DNA from: JACMLD01 sp039915085
GTDB lineage: Bacteria > Bacteroidota > Bacteroidia > Chitinophagales > Chitinophagaceae
DNA length: 30,079 nucleotides
Direction: 5' to 3'
Assembly: GCA_039915085.1 (NCBI GenBank)
Contig: JBDSOC010000087.1
Span: 1 to 30,079 of the forward strand
The notes beneath the pieces were generated by a model. It ran no database searches, was not told the DNA's origin, and was given only the letters and a program-made list of their open reading frames with translations. Below, one piece after another: positions 8,925 to 15,484 of this stretch (positions within the stretch are counted from its first letter, which is position 1; each line of letters starts with the position of its first letter). A program made the translations under genes and the position numbers.

Positions 8925-9596
8925 ATGAAAAATTTTCTTTCACTGCTTTATGCTACCGCCTTTTTTGTATGTATTCCTTTTGCAGCATTTTGTTCCGTTA
9001 AATCAAAAAAAGTGCTTATCAATACAGAAAATAACGCTAATATTTTTGTAGATGGCAAACAGGTAGCTACTACCAGCACCACCATTAAGATACCGGCTTA
9101 TACTACCGTTAACGTACGGGTAGAGAAAACCGGTTTTATAACGCAGGAACGCAATTATGTAAACGATGGTAACCATGAAATTCCACCCAAAGATTATATA
9201 CAGCTTGAAAAAGATGATGCGCTGGAGAATTCTTTGGTGACCGATTTGGCCAATCACGATATTGATATACGCACCAATAAGCCGGAAGAAGAATCGTGGA
9301 AATTAATCAACCGGATTATTACAGGTTATTTTGATGTAATAGCAGTAACTGATAAAGCTACCGGTTATATGTGTACATCATGGGTGGTAAAATCTTTTAA
9401 AGCTGCTACTGTACGTACAAGGTTAATTATTAAAACCGGCAACAGTGATCCGCTTACCTATAAAGCCAAAATTGTTTCTGAAATAGCCAAGCCGGGTACA
9501 GCCGCCAGTGCGGATGAATCTTTCCGGGCATGGGATCGGTTACTCAGGAGTTTTGAAAATGTAATACCCGAACTGCAAAGCAGGCTTTCCAAATAA
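8925..9596 (+). CDS. Exported PEGA-like protein of unknown function
   Basis: I do not recognise a named family over the full length. The protein has 223 residues and starts with a signal peptide (about 1-23, ending AAFCS; the residue before Cys is Phe, so a lipobox is unlikely). Residues about 28-95 resemble a PEGA domain: VLINTENNANIFVDGKQVA, then a beta-strand pattern ending VNVRVEKTGF. A second domain (about 120-220) has WKLINRIITGYFDVIAVTD, TGYMCTSWVVKSF, TVRTRLIIK and a C-terminal amphipathic helix FRAWDRLLRSFENVIPELQ. PEGA domains are usually small surface or periplasmic modules. It is the first gene of a tight four-gene run (the next starts 26 bases later), all encoding exported proteins, which suggests an envelope role. 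Confidence 0.7.
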   Translation: MKNFLSLLYATAFFVCIPFAAFCSVKSKKVLINTENNANIFVDGKQVATTSTTIKIPAYTTVNVRVEKTGFITQERNYVNDGNHEIPPKDYIQLEKDDALENSLVTDLANHDIDIRTNKPEEESWKLINRIITGYFDVIAVTDKATGYMCTSWVVKSFKAATVRTRLIIKTGNSDPLTYKAKIVSEIAKPGTAASADESFRAWDRLLRSFENVIPELQSRLSK

Positions 9597-9622
9597 ACAT
9601 GTAATCTTTAAACTATATAATT

Positions 9623-10357
9623 ATGAAATCAGCATCTTTTGCCATCTTCTTTTTTTTAGCATGCTTCACTTGTGCGGCCCAGCAAAAAAAAGCAAAAATT
9701 TTCAGGCCAGCATATATAAACTTCGGCCTTAACCTGCCCTCTGGTAATTTTGGTACTGCGCCTTTTACAACTGCTAATGTTAAACAAAATATACTTGGCG
9801 GTTATTATGGAGCCAAACAGGGCTTTCTATTTGAATTGGGTAGAAAGATTTATTTCAACAGCAGCGATCACCCATTCAGGTATGGCCTTGACTGGACCAT
9901 TCTTTCTGCAACGTATAATAATATTGACTGGAGCAATTATACCTCCGCAAAAGGAGGAAGCATTGTAGATTCCCGTATTATAAGCCTGTCTTCAAAACTG
10001 GGGCCGGTAGTTTCATATAATATAGTGAAGAAACTCGTGGTAGACGCCCATTTCCAGGCAGCACCTGTCCTGCAGGCTTCCAGCTTCGATTATTATAAGC
10101 AATCAGGCACATCTTCAACCGAAGAATTCATTTTTAGTACGGATAATATTTCAGACCTATTTGGTATAAAAACCAGTGCAGGCATCGGCGTTAGATGGGG
10201 GGTAATAGGTTTATCCGTTGATTATTTTAGTGGCAGCCTGAACACCGCTTATCAATATACCAATACGGATACGGGTGAGGGTAATGGCGCAACTGTTGTT
10301 TTGAAACAGAAAATTCCTACCTCATCCATTCAGCTAAAACTAAGTTTGAATTTATAA
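9623..10357 (+). CDS. Probable outer-membrane beta-barrel protein
   Basis: A protein of 244 residues of unknown function. It begins with a signal peptide (MKSASFAIFFFLACFTCAAQ, cleavage near residue 20). The mature part is made of alternating hydrophobic/polar strands with aromatic girdle residues, for example AYINFGLNLPSGNF, GYYGAKQGFLFELGRKIYF, YGLDWTILSATYNN, GVRWGVIGLSVDYFSG. It ends in a strand SSIQLKLSLNL whose last residues are hydrophobic, as in many outer-membrane barrels. About eight strands fit the length. The barrel call rests on composition and pattern only. It is preceded at 26 bases and followed at 31 bases by other exported proteins of the same run, so it probably works in the envelope with them. 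Confidence 0.65.
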   Translation: MKSASFAIFFFLACFTCAAQQKKAKIFRPAYINFGLNLPSGNFGTAPFTTANVKQNILGGYYGAKQGFLFELGRKIYFNSSDHPFRYGLDWTILSATYNNIDWSNYTSAKGGSIVDSRIISLSSKLGPVVSYNIVKKLVVDAHFQAAPVLQASSFDYYKQSGTSSTEEFIFSTDNISDLFGIKTSAGIGVRWGVIGLSVDYFSGSLNTAYQYTNTDTGEGNGATVVLKQKIPTSSIQLKLSLNL

Positions 10358-10388
10358 AATAACCGCAAGCGGGTATAAAATTTTTACA

Positions 10389-10952
10389 ATGAAAAATACT
10401 TTATTAAGAAGATCTCTTTATTGCCTGGCATTTGCAGGGATTTTGGTTACACAAACCGGTTGTCCGGGTGTGGATAAAACGGTTTCTCCTCCTGCCCACC
10501 TGCCTGCCGCAGATAAAATAGCCGGTATGTTTTCCGGAACAGGAAAATATTTACCGGGGGATATAAGCCTGGGAAATACGTTTGCTTGTGTAGCGCCCCC
10601 AATGGATTACCAGTTAAAATATCAGTCTGGCGCAGCAACCGTAAACATTACAAAACTTACAGACAGTACAATAACCATTACATTACTTACAGGCCCTTTT
10701 CCACAGGACAAATACACGTCGCTGATTGTTAAAGAAAATGGAAATGTAATCAGTTTGGGAAGCCTGGGTTATTACGATACTAATACCAGGGCCTTGTCAT
10801 TCTCCGGAACAGCCCCCAATTTTAATTATTCTTATCTCAAAAATTGCAAAACGGGCCTGCCATATTATTATTCTACGAGTGCTGTTCCCGATCCAAACCA
10901 GGTAGCACATTTTACCATAAAGCGATATGAGTTTGGAGGTGTAAAGCAATAG
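10389..10952 (+). CDS. Small lipoprotein of unknown function
   Basis: A protein of 187 residues with a lipoprotein signal peptide: positively charged start MKNTLLRR, hydrophobic core, and lipobox QTGC (Cys25). The mature sequence begins with a short Pro/Ala-rich tether and then IAGMFSGTGKYLPGD. This resembles small calycin-like or lipocalin-like lipoproteins common in Bacteroidota, but I cannot name a family. Two further Cys (FACVAPP near 67 and LKNCKTG near 154) could pair. It is the third member of the exported-protein run, 31 bases after the barrel gene and 67 bases before the next lipoprotein. No function is assigned. Confidence 0.68.
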   Translation: MKNTLLRRSLYCLAFAGILVTQTGCPGVDKTVSPPAHLPAADKIAGMFSGTGKYLPGDISLGNTFACVAPPMDYQLKYQSGAATVNITKLTDSTITITLLTGPFPQDKYTSLIVKENGNVISLGSLGYYDTNTRALSFSGTAPNFNYSYLKNCKTGLPYYYSTSAVPDPNQVAHFTIKRYEFGGVKQ

Positions 10953-11019
10953 CAACTGACAGGATGGTTATGCCAACTGTTACACCGGATTAGTATAAAT
11001 ATTTCTAACTAAAAAAACG

Positions 11020-12138
11020 ATGGTCATGAAAAAGATAATTGCAGGATTGGTTATTGTATGCTTACTGACATCCTGCACAAAAAATAGCACAAGTCCGGAC
11101 AAACCAGATAAAGGCGTTTATGAAGTGTGTATAGATTATGGTTGTTCCGATCCTAAAAAAACAGCCAACTGTGAAGATGTTATTGGCTTTATTCAGTTAA
11201 ATGCTGCGGCTGGTGGTCAGCAGATTCATGTACAGGGCCACTTCCCGGACAACAGTATTATATCGCTTGATCTTTTGTGGGATGGTAACCCAACCAAAAA
11301 TATTTTTACACTGGATGAAGACAAAACAGGTACGGGAAACTGGGGTTTTGCATCTTACGGATTAAAGCTTGGGGAAGCACCCGGTTATTATACCATAGAT
11401 GGAGGTACAGGTACCGCCACAGTAACTGGTTATGACGATGCCAACCAGCGCATCAGCGGTACTTTTTCGTTTAAAGGAAAATATTTTGACGGTTCAAGTT
11501 ATCAAAACAGTTATAAGAACTTTTCCGGCACATTTACTAACATCCCTATCATAGATCCAAACAATCCGCAATCGCAATGTGCCGGCGGAGGAAGCGGAAG
11601 TGGTGGAACAACGGGCGGAGGTGGGGGAACAACCACTACATCTGTAAGTTATAAAAATGCAACGTTTACGGATATCAGCATTACACTGGGCGGTACACAG
11701 AAAACAATAACACCCGGTAATAGCGCCAGCTTCAGCGGCAGCGCAAATGCAAGTTTTTCCGCCAGCGCTACCACCTCCGGCAAAACTTCAAACGGAACAC
11801 AGGTTGGCAGCCTGCTGCAATGGAAACTGGATGGGAACTTCCCGGTCTCCGGAACGAAGAACACGGATTTGAATGTAGCGGCAGATTATTTTTTCCTGAA
11901 ACTTATCAACCAGTCCAACAAAACAATCAGCAAACTGTACACAAACTATGGGCTTACTTCTCAAACTACGGAAAACCTGAGTATTGCAAGTGATGGGAAA
12001 ACATATTTTCTTGGCTATTACAAGGCATACAGCAATTCCAATGTAAGAGCGGAGAGTGGTACCACTTACTGGCAATGGAATACCCTGTCACTTACTTTTA
12101 CTCAAAACCAGTCCACACTGGTAACTGCCAACCAATAA
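11020..12138 (+). CDS. Two-domain lipoprotein with Gly/Ser/Thr linker
   Basis: A protein of 372 residues; a second ATG at 11026 is an equally good start. The lipobox is LTSC (Cys19), followed by a Ser/Pro/Lys-rich tether. The N-terminal domain (about 35-180) is beta-rich with Cys37, Cys42, Cys51 and Cys187, and ends with TGTATVTGYDDANQRISGTF and FSGTFTNIPI. This pattern recalls the DUF6252-like lipoproteins of Bacteroidota, from memory only. A low-complexity linker of Gly, Ser and Thr spans about 188-208. The C-terminal domain (about 209-372) is Ser/Thr/Asn-rich and beta-predicted, with aromatic residues (LLQWKLDG, ADYFFLKLIN, TYWQWNTLSLTF). It looks like a surface-exposed or ligand-binding module. 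It is the last gene of the exported run; a terminator follows at 12246. Confidence 0.7.
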   Translation: MVMKKIIAGLVIVCLLTSCTKNSTSPDKPDKGVYEVCIDYGCSDPKKTANCEDVIGFIQLNAAAGGQQIHVQGHFPDNSIISLDLLWDGNPTKNIFTLDEDKTGTGNWGFASYGLKLGEAPGYYTIDGGTGTATVTGYDDANQRISGTFSFKGKYFDGSSYQNSYKNFSGTFTNIPIIDPNNPQSQCAGGGSGSGGTTGGGGGTTTTSVSYKNATFTDISITLGGTQKTITPGNSASFSGSANASFSASATTSGKTSNGTQVGSLLQWKLDGNFPVSGTKNTDLNVAADYFFLKLINQSNKTISKLYTNYGLTSQTTENLSIASDGKTYFLGYYKAYSNSNVRAESGTTYWQWNTLSLTFTQNQSTLVTANQ

Positions 12139-12245
12139 CTATATAAAACAATGAAGAATTTAAAATTCTTTTTTGTGTTTGCATGGCAAGTTGCATGAGC
12201 ATGTTGTATTGCAAAAAATATTTTCTCATGCAGCCGGTTTTGGTC

Positions 12246-12269
12246 AGCCCCTTCTTTAAGGGGCTTTTT
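12246..12269 (+). terminator. Rho-independent terminator after the exported-protein cluster
   Basis: AGCCCCTT (12246-12253) pairs perfectly with AAGGGGCT (12258-12265) around a four-base loop and is followed by a short T run (12265-12269). It lies 107 bases after the last lipoprotein gene on the same strand, and probably ends the four-gene message. Confidence 0.75.
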
Positions 12270-12368
12270 ACTTGTGCTTATTCCGGACTATTGCCCGTAG
12301 TTCTCCTATGTGGATAAGCCTTGTTTGGCACGGCAAATGCAATACACAGTCTGTTAAAAATCCAGCTT

Positions 12369-12446
12369 ATGAAAAAGACGATTGTATTAAACCTGGTGGT
12401 TATATTGTTGTACTATTTTCTATTACGTGCGTTTCTTCCTTTTTGA
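12369..12446 (+). CDS. Possible 25-residue single-pass membrane peptide
   Basis: This frame starts with ATG and reads MKKTIVLNLVVILLYYFLLR, then AFLPF and TGA. The composition (two lysines followed by one continuous hydrophobic helix) is what a small membrane protein would show. It would also be expected of a signal-peptide fragment. It ends 9 bases before the convergent trmD stop codon. There is no recognisable promoter or ribosome site in front. Chance occurrence is quite possible. Confidence 0.2.
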   Translation: MKKTIVLNLVVILLYYFLLRAFLPF

Positions 12447-12455
12447 CGGGACTGT

Positions 12456-13133
12456 TTATTCATTCAGCAGATCAGGTCGTCTGTCACGCGTACGCTGCAG
12501 CGATTGCTCATACCGCCACTCATCTATTTTCTTTGGATCGCCACTTAATAATATATCGGGGACCTTTGCGCCGCGAAAATCAGCCGGCCTTGTATATACA
12601 GGCGGGGCCAGTAAATTGTCCTGGAATGAATCAAAAAGGGCAGATGTTTCATCGTTCAAAACACCCGGCAATAATCTTCCGATAGCATCTACTACTATCG
12701 CTGCTGCCAGTTCGCCGCCACTTAACACATAATCACCAATGGAAATTTCTTTAGTAACATACTGCTGGCGGATGCGTTCATCAATACCTTTATAATGTCC
12801 GCATATGATCAGCAGGTTTTTTTTTAATGAAAATTGATTGGCTGTTTGCTGGTTGAACGTATCACCATCCGGCGTCATGAAAATAATTTCGTCGTAGACA
12901 GACTCTTTTGATAAAAATTCAATAGCGTTGGCCAGTGGCTCAGGCATCATTACCATGCCAGCACCACCGCCATACTGGTAATCATCTACCTGCCCATATT
13001 CATTTACCGCCCATTGACGCAAATGATGCACTTTTATTTCCAGCAGACCTTTTGACTGCGCCCGCTTCATAATACTATGTTGCAGTGGACTTTCGAGCAA
13101 TTCCGGTACCACCGATAAAATATCAATCTTCAT
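12456..13133 (-). CDS. trmD: tRNA (guanine37-N1)-methyltransferase TrmD
   Basis: TrmD methylates G37 next to the anticodon of several tRNAs using S-adenosylmethionine and prevents +1 frameshifting. The 225 residues match the family. The start MKIDILSVVPELLESPLQHS and the motif YGGGAGMVMMPEP are typical. The SPOUT trefoil-knot segment ICGHYKGIDERIRQ / EISIGDYVLSGGELAA / DAIGRLLPGVL is intact (about 109-165). In many bacteria trmD lies with rpsP and rimM. Here those two genes are about 12 kb away on the other strand, and trmD instead follows an Hsp15-like gene by 68 bases. It is convergent with the lipoprotein cluster. Confidence 0.96.
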   Translation of the reverse strand: MKIDILSVVPELLESPLQHSIMKRAQSKGLLEIKVHHLRQWAVNEYGQVDDYQYGGGAGMVMMPEPLANAIEFLSKESVYDEIIFMTPDGDTFNQQTANQFSLKKNLLIICGHYKGIDERIRQQYVTKEISIGDYVLSGGELAAAIVVDAIGRLLPGVLNDETSALFDSFQDNLLAPPVYTRPADFRGAKVPDILLSGDPKKIDEWRYEQSLQRTRDRRPDLLNE

Positions 13134-13149
13134 GCGGCAAACTTATGAA

Positions 13150-13185
13150 ATTGCTGATTTAGTGATTGCGGTATTTTGTGATTTG
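13150..13185. repeat. Partial copy of the dispersed hairpin element
   Basis: ATTGCTGATT followed by GCGGTATTTTGTGATT matches the left end of the element at 2730 (ATTGCTGATT, GCGGGATTTTGAGATT), except for an 8-base insertion that looks like a local duplication of TAGTGATT. The right arm with AAATCCC is absent. It sits in the 68-base spacer between the S4 protein and trmD. Confidence 0.35.
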
Positions 13186-13201
13186 AAAGACCTGCGCTTT
13201 A

Positions 13202-13588
13202 TTAATCAGCTGTAAAATCATCCAGGTCGCGGCGTTCTTTTTTAGTGGGCCTTCCAATCTTGCTTTGCCTTTTGCCTGTATTAAAACTGGAGCTTTGAAA
13301 TTGCAGCCTGTCCAGTTCTTCAGCGGGCGTAATGTCTGTATAATATTTAATAGCTTCTGAATATTGTACCCTTTTTTCTAATAAACCTGTTACTTTAATG
13401 CGCCAGCGTTTGGCTTCTGTTTTTACTTCGTATTCATCGCCCACATTTATGGTCTTTGCCGCTTTTACATTGTCACTGTTCATTTTTACTTTGCCTTTAT
13501 CACATGCATCACCTGCCTGGCTGCGCGTTTTAAAAAGGCGGATCGCCCACAGGTATTTATCAAGACGGAGTTTTTCTTTTTCTGGCAT
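13202..13588 (-). CDS. S4-domain RNA-binding protein (Hsp15/HslR-like)
   Basis: A protein of 128 residues with an N-terminal S4 RNA-binding fold: LRLDKYLWAIRLFKTRSQAGDACDKGKVKMN (about 7-38), then the basic hinge and a beta segment VGDEYEVKTEAKRWRIKV. The C-terminal tail is strongly basic (TGKRQSKIGRPTKKERRDLDDF), as in Hsp15 homologues. E. coli Hsp15 binds stalled 50S subunits carrying nascent-chain tRNA, so a role in ribosome recycling is likely. It is upstream of trmD on the same strand, separated by 68 bases containing part of a repeat. Alternative: a general S4 protein of the RluA/RsuA leader type, but no synthase domain is attached. Confidence 0.88.
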   Translation of the reverse strand: MPEKEKLRLDKYLWAIRLFKTRSQAGDACDKGKVKMNSDNVKAAKTINVGDEYEVKTEAKRWRIKVTGLLEKRVQYSEAIKYYTDITPAEELDRLQFQSSSFNTGKRQSKIGRPTKKERRDLDDFTAD

Positions 13589-13602
13589 ATCTCAAAATTA
13601 AA

Positions 13603-13628
13603 AAATCCCAACCAGTTGGTCAGGATTT
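13603..13628 (-). terminator. Probable terminator of the dipeptidase gene
   Basis: Read on the minus strand, AAATCC and GGATTT enclose an inner CCAACTGGTTGG-like hairpin and lead directly into a T-rich stretch (complement of 13600-13605). It lies about 75-100 bases downstream of the dipeptidase stop codon and just in front of the S4-protein start. The stem has a bulge, so confidence is moderate. Confidence 0.45.
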
Positions 13629-13702
13629 CTATTGTAAAAAAGATTACGGAAAATCATTGCGAAATTAATGAAGGGCGGTCCAGCTTACAATCCAATTATC
13701 AA

Positions 13703-15070
13703 TTACTTCATCTCCGCAAAAAATTTATGGAAATAAGGTATGGTTTCGATACCCTTATAAAAATTGGCGATATCATATTTTTCATTGGGACTATGCAGGT
13801 TATCGCTGTCCAGCCCAAAACCCATAAATACTATTTTAATACCCAGTTCTTTTTCAAACAGTGAACAGATAGGAATACTGCCACCTCCACGCACCGGTAT
13901 AGGGTCTTTTCCAAAAGTAGCTTTGATAGCTTGTGCCGCAGCTTTATAGGCTTTTGAATCTATCGGTGTCATATAGGGTTCGCCACCATGATGCTCGCTT
14001 GCCTTCACTGTTACGCCTGCAGGTGCAATGCCAGTAAAATACTTTAATAATTTTTCAGTAATTTTTTCAGCAGATTGATTGGGTACCAGCCTTGCCGAAA
14101 TTTTTGCAAATGCTTTTGATGGCAATACCGTTTTTGCACCTTCGCCGGTGTAGCCGCCCCATATACCATTTAATTCAAGTGTCGGGCGTATACCTGTCCT
14201 TTCGTTGCTGGTATAATTTTTTTCCCCCCATAATTCTTTTACGCCCAGATCATCTTTGTATTCCTGTTCATTATAAGGAGCAGCAGCCATTAATTTTCTT
14301 TCAGCAGCGGTAGCTACAATTACATCATCATAAAAACCGGGTATGGTAATATGATTATTTGCATCGTGACAACTGGCAATCATTTTTGCCAGCATTGTTA
14401 TTGGATTGGCCACCGCGCCACCATATACACCACTGTGCAAATCCCTATTGGGGCCGGTAACTTCTATTTCAATATAACTTAAACCCCGTACGCCAATATC
14501 GATTGACGGTGTGTCAAGGCTCAGCATGGCAGTATCACTGATCAGTACAACATCAGCCTGCAATAAATCTTTATGTGTTTTTACAAATTTTGCCAGGTTG
14601 GGTGAGCCAACTTCTTCTTCTCCTTCAATACAAAATTTAATATTGGTAACAAGTGAATTTGTTTTCACCATTGTTTCCAGCGCTTTCACATGCATGTATA
14701 CCTGGCCTTTGTCATCGCAGGCGCCACGTGCATAAATTTTACCATCTTTTATGATGGGTTCAAAAGGCCCGCTGTGCCAGAGTTCCAGCGGATCGGCCGG
14801 TTGTACATCGTAGTGGCCGTATACAAGTACGGTTGGTTTTGCAGGATCAATTATTTTTTCTCCGTATAAAACCGGATGACCTTCAGTAGGATAGATTTCT
14901 ACTTTATCTGCGCCGGCTTCCAGCAAACGAAGTTTTATTGCCTCCGCACATTTTACCATATCATCTTTATGCTCACTCCTGGCACTTACACTTGGAATGC
15001 GCAAGAGTTCCAGCAATTCTTCTAAAAAACGATCTTTATTGGCCAACTGGTAATCTTTCCAGGCTTGCAT
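13703..15070 (-). CDS. M20-family metallodipeptidase (CNDP-like)
   Basis: A di-zinc peptidase of 455 residues, probably cytosolic because no signal peptide is present. Metal and catalytic residues are in place: VYGHYDVQPAD (His86, Asp88), the bridging Asp of ARGACDDKGQ (Asp119), the catalytic/ligand Glu pair of EGEEEVGS (Glu152-Glu153), the Asp of VLISDTAML, and a late His in DSDNLHSPNEKY. The lid/dimerisation domain contains DLHSGVYGGAVANP. Family members hydrolyse dipeptides and related amides; the specificity is not visible. The gene stands alone, 69 bases before the ABM-domain gene stop on the same strand. Confidence 0.93.
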   Translation of the reverse strand: MQAWKDYQLANKDRFLEELLELLRIPSVSARSEHKDDMVKCAEAIKLRLLEAGADKVEIYPTEGHPVLYGEKIIDPAKPTVLVYGHYDVQPADPLELWHSGPFEPIIKDGKIYARGACDDKGQVYMHVKALETMVKTNSLVTNIKFCIEGEEEVGSPNLAKFVKTHKDLLQADVVLISDTAMLSLDTPSIDIGVRGLSYIEIEVTGPNRDLHSGVYGGAVANPITMLAKMIASCHDANNHITIPGFYDDVIVATAAERKLMAAAPYNEQEYKDDLGVKELWGEKNYTSNERTGIRPTLELNGIWGGYTGEGAKTVLPSKAFAKISARLVPNQSAEKITEKLLKYFTGIAPAGVTVKASEHHGGEPYMTPIDSKAYKAAAQAIKATFGKDPIPVRGGGSIPICSLFEKELGIKIVFMGFGLDSDNLHSPNEKYDIANFYKGIETIPYFHKFFAEMK

Positions 15071-15095
15071 AACACACTGTTTTTAATGATTGACA

Positions 15096-15114
15096 ATATT
15101 CGTACAGCGAATAT
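15096..15114. repeat. Short inverted repeat after the Lrp-EamA-ABM operon
   Basis: ATATTCG and CGAATAT (7 bp, perfect) enclose a five-base loop, 26 bases beyond the ABM-gene stop codon. No T run follows on the minus strand, so it is either a weak terminator or an mRNA-end hairpin. Confidence 0.3.
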
Positions 15115-15139
15115 AGCAGGTTTTAAAAATATAGGGTTG

Positions 15140-15484
15140 TTACAGCTGCATCTCTTTACTATTATTAGGGTTGCAGAAGTGTTCAAGTACTTCGTAATGT
15201 GTAACCAATGGCTCAAACTCCAGCAAATAATATTTGTCTTCCGGGTAATACCTTGCTTTTTCATAGTCTTTGCCGGCAAATCTTTTAATGGCGTCAATAT
15301 CATCCCAATAAGTGAGGGTGTAATAGTGAGTGATATCTCCTTCTTCTTTTTTTAATAATGAAACGCCACGGTTGCCTTTTACATTGGCATAACCGGGTAG
15401 CCCGGTTGCCAGCAGGCAGGCATGATAATCCTGTGCTTTAGCTGACGGCACTTTTCCGTGCCAGATTCTTGCTATCATTTGCAA
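15140..15484 (-). CDS. ABM-domain (dimeric alpha-beta barrel) protein
   Basis: A protein of 114 residues resembling antibiotic-biosynthesis-monooxygenase-like domains: MIARIWHGKVP at the start, then YANVKGNRGVSLLKKEEGDITHYYTLTYWDD and IKRFAGKDYEKARYYPEDKYYLLEFEP. Such proteins form small dimers and act on haem, quinones or other aromatic substrates, or have unknown roles; the substrate cannot be inferred. The start could be at 15484 (MQMIARIW) or 15478 (MIARIW). Either way the coding region overlaps the 3' end of the exporter gene by 41-47 bases in another frame, which points to translational coupling. It is the third gene of an Lrp regulator-exporter operon. Confidence 0.82.
   Translation of the reverse strand: MQMIARIWHGKVPSAKAQDYHACLLATGLPGYANVKGNRGVSLLKKEEGDITHYYTLTYWDDIDAIKRFAGKDYEKARYYPEDKYYLLEFEPLVTHYEVLEHFCNPNNSKEMQL

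Larger units (their letters stand above)
12139..12455. other. Spacer with terminator and two very short reading frames
   Basis: This is a 317-base stretch between the lipoprotein gene and the convergent trmD gene. It holds a 15-codon frame at 12151-12198 (MKNLKFFFVFAWQVA, then stop) that looks like the beginning of a signal peptide. It also holds an inverted pair GCATGAG/CTCATGC (12193-12199 and 12225-12231), the hairpin terminator at 12246, and a 25-codon hydrophobic frame at 12369-12446. The first short frame may be the stub of a fifth exported protein. Neither frame has independent support. Confidence 0.35.

Noticed and set aside
11580..11640. Gly/Ser-rich tract as a tandem-repeat or phase-variable locus
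   Set aside because: The DNA is only loosely repetitive with mixed codons and no uniform unit, so slippage is unlikely; treated as a protein linker.
12272..12732. Plus-strand open frames of 137 and 101 codons over the trmD 3' end
   Set aside because: They run antisense through the clearly conserved TrmD coding region and have no family-like composition; shadows of trmD.
13138..13145. CAAACTTA (TAAGTTTG on the minus strand) as trmD promoter
   Set aside because: It fits TAnnTTTG, but lies only 4 bases from the ATG and has no TTG at the right distance; would require a leaderless transcript.
13593..13600. CAAAATTA (TAATTTTG on the minus strand) as promoter of the S4-protein gene
   Set aside because: Same problem: 4 bases from the start codon, no -33 element.
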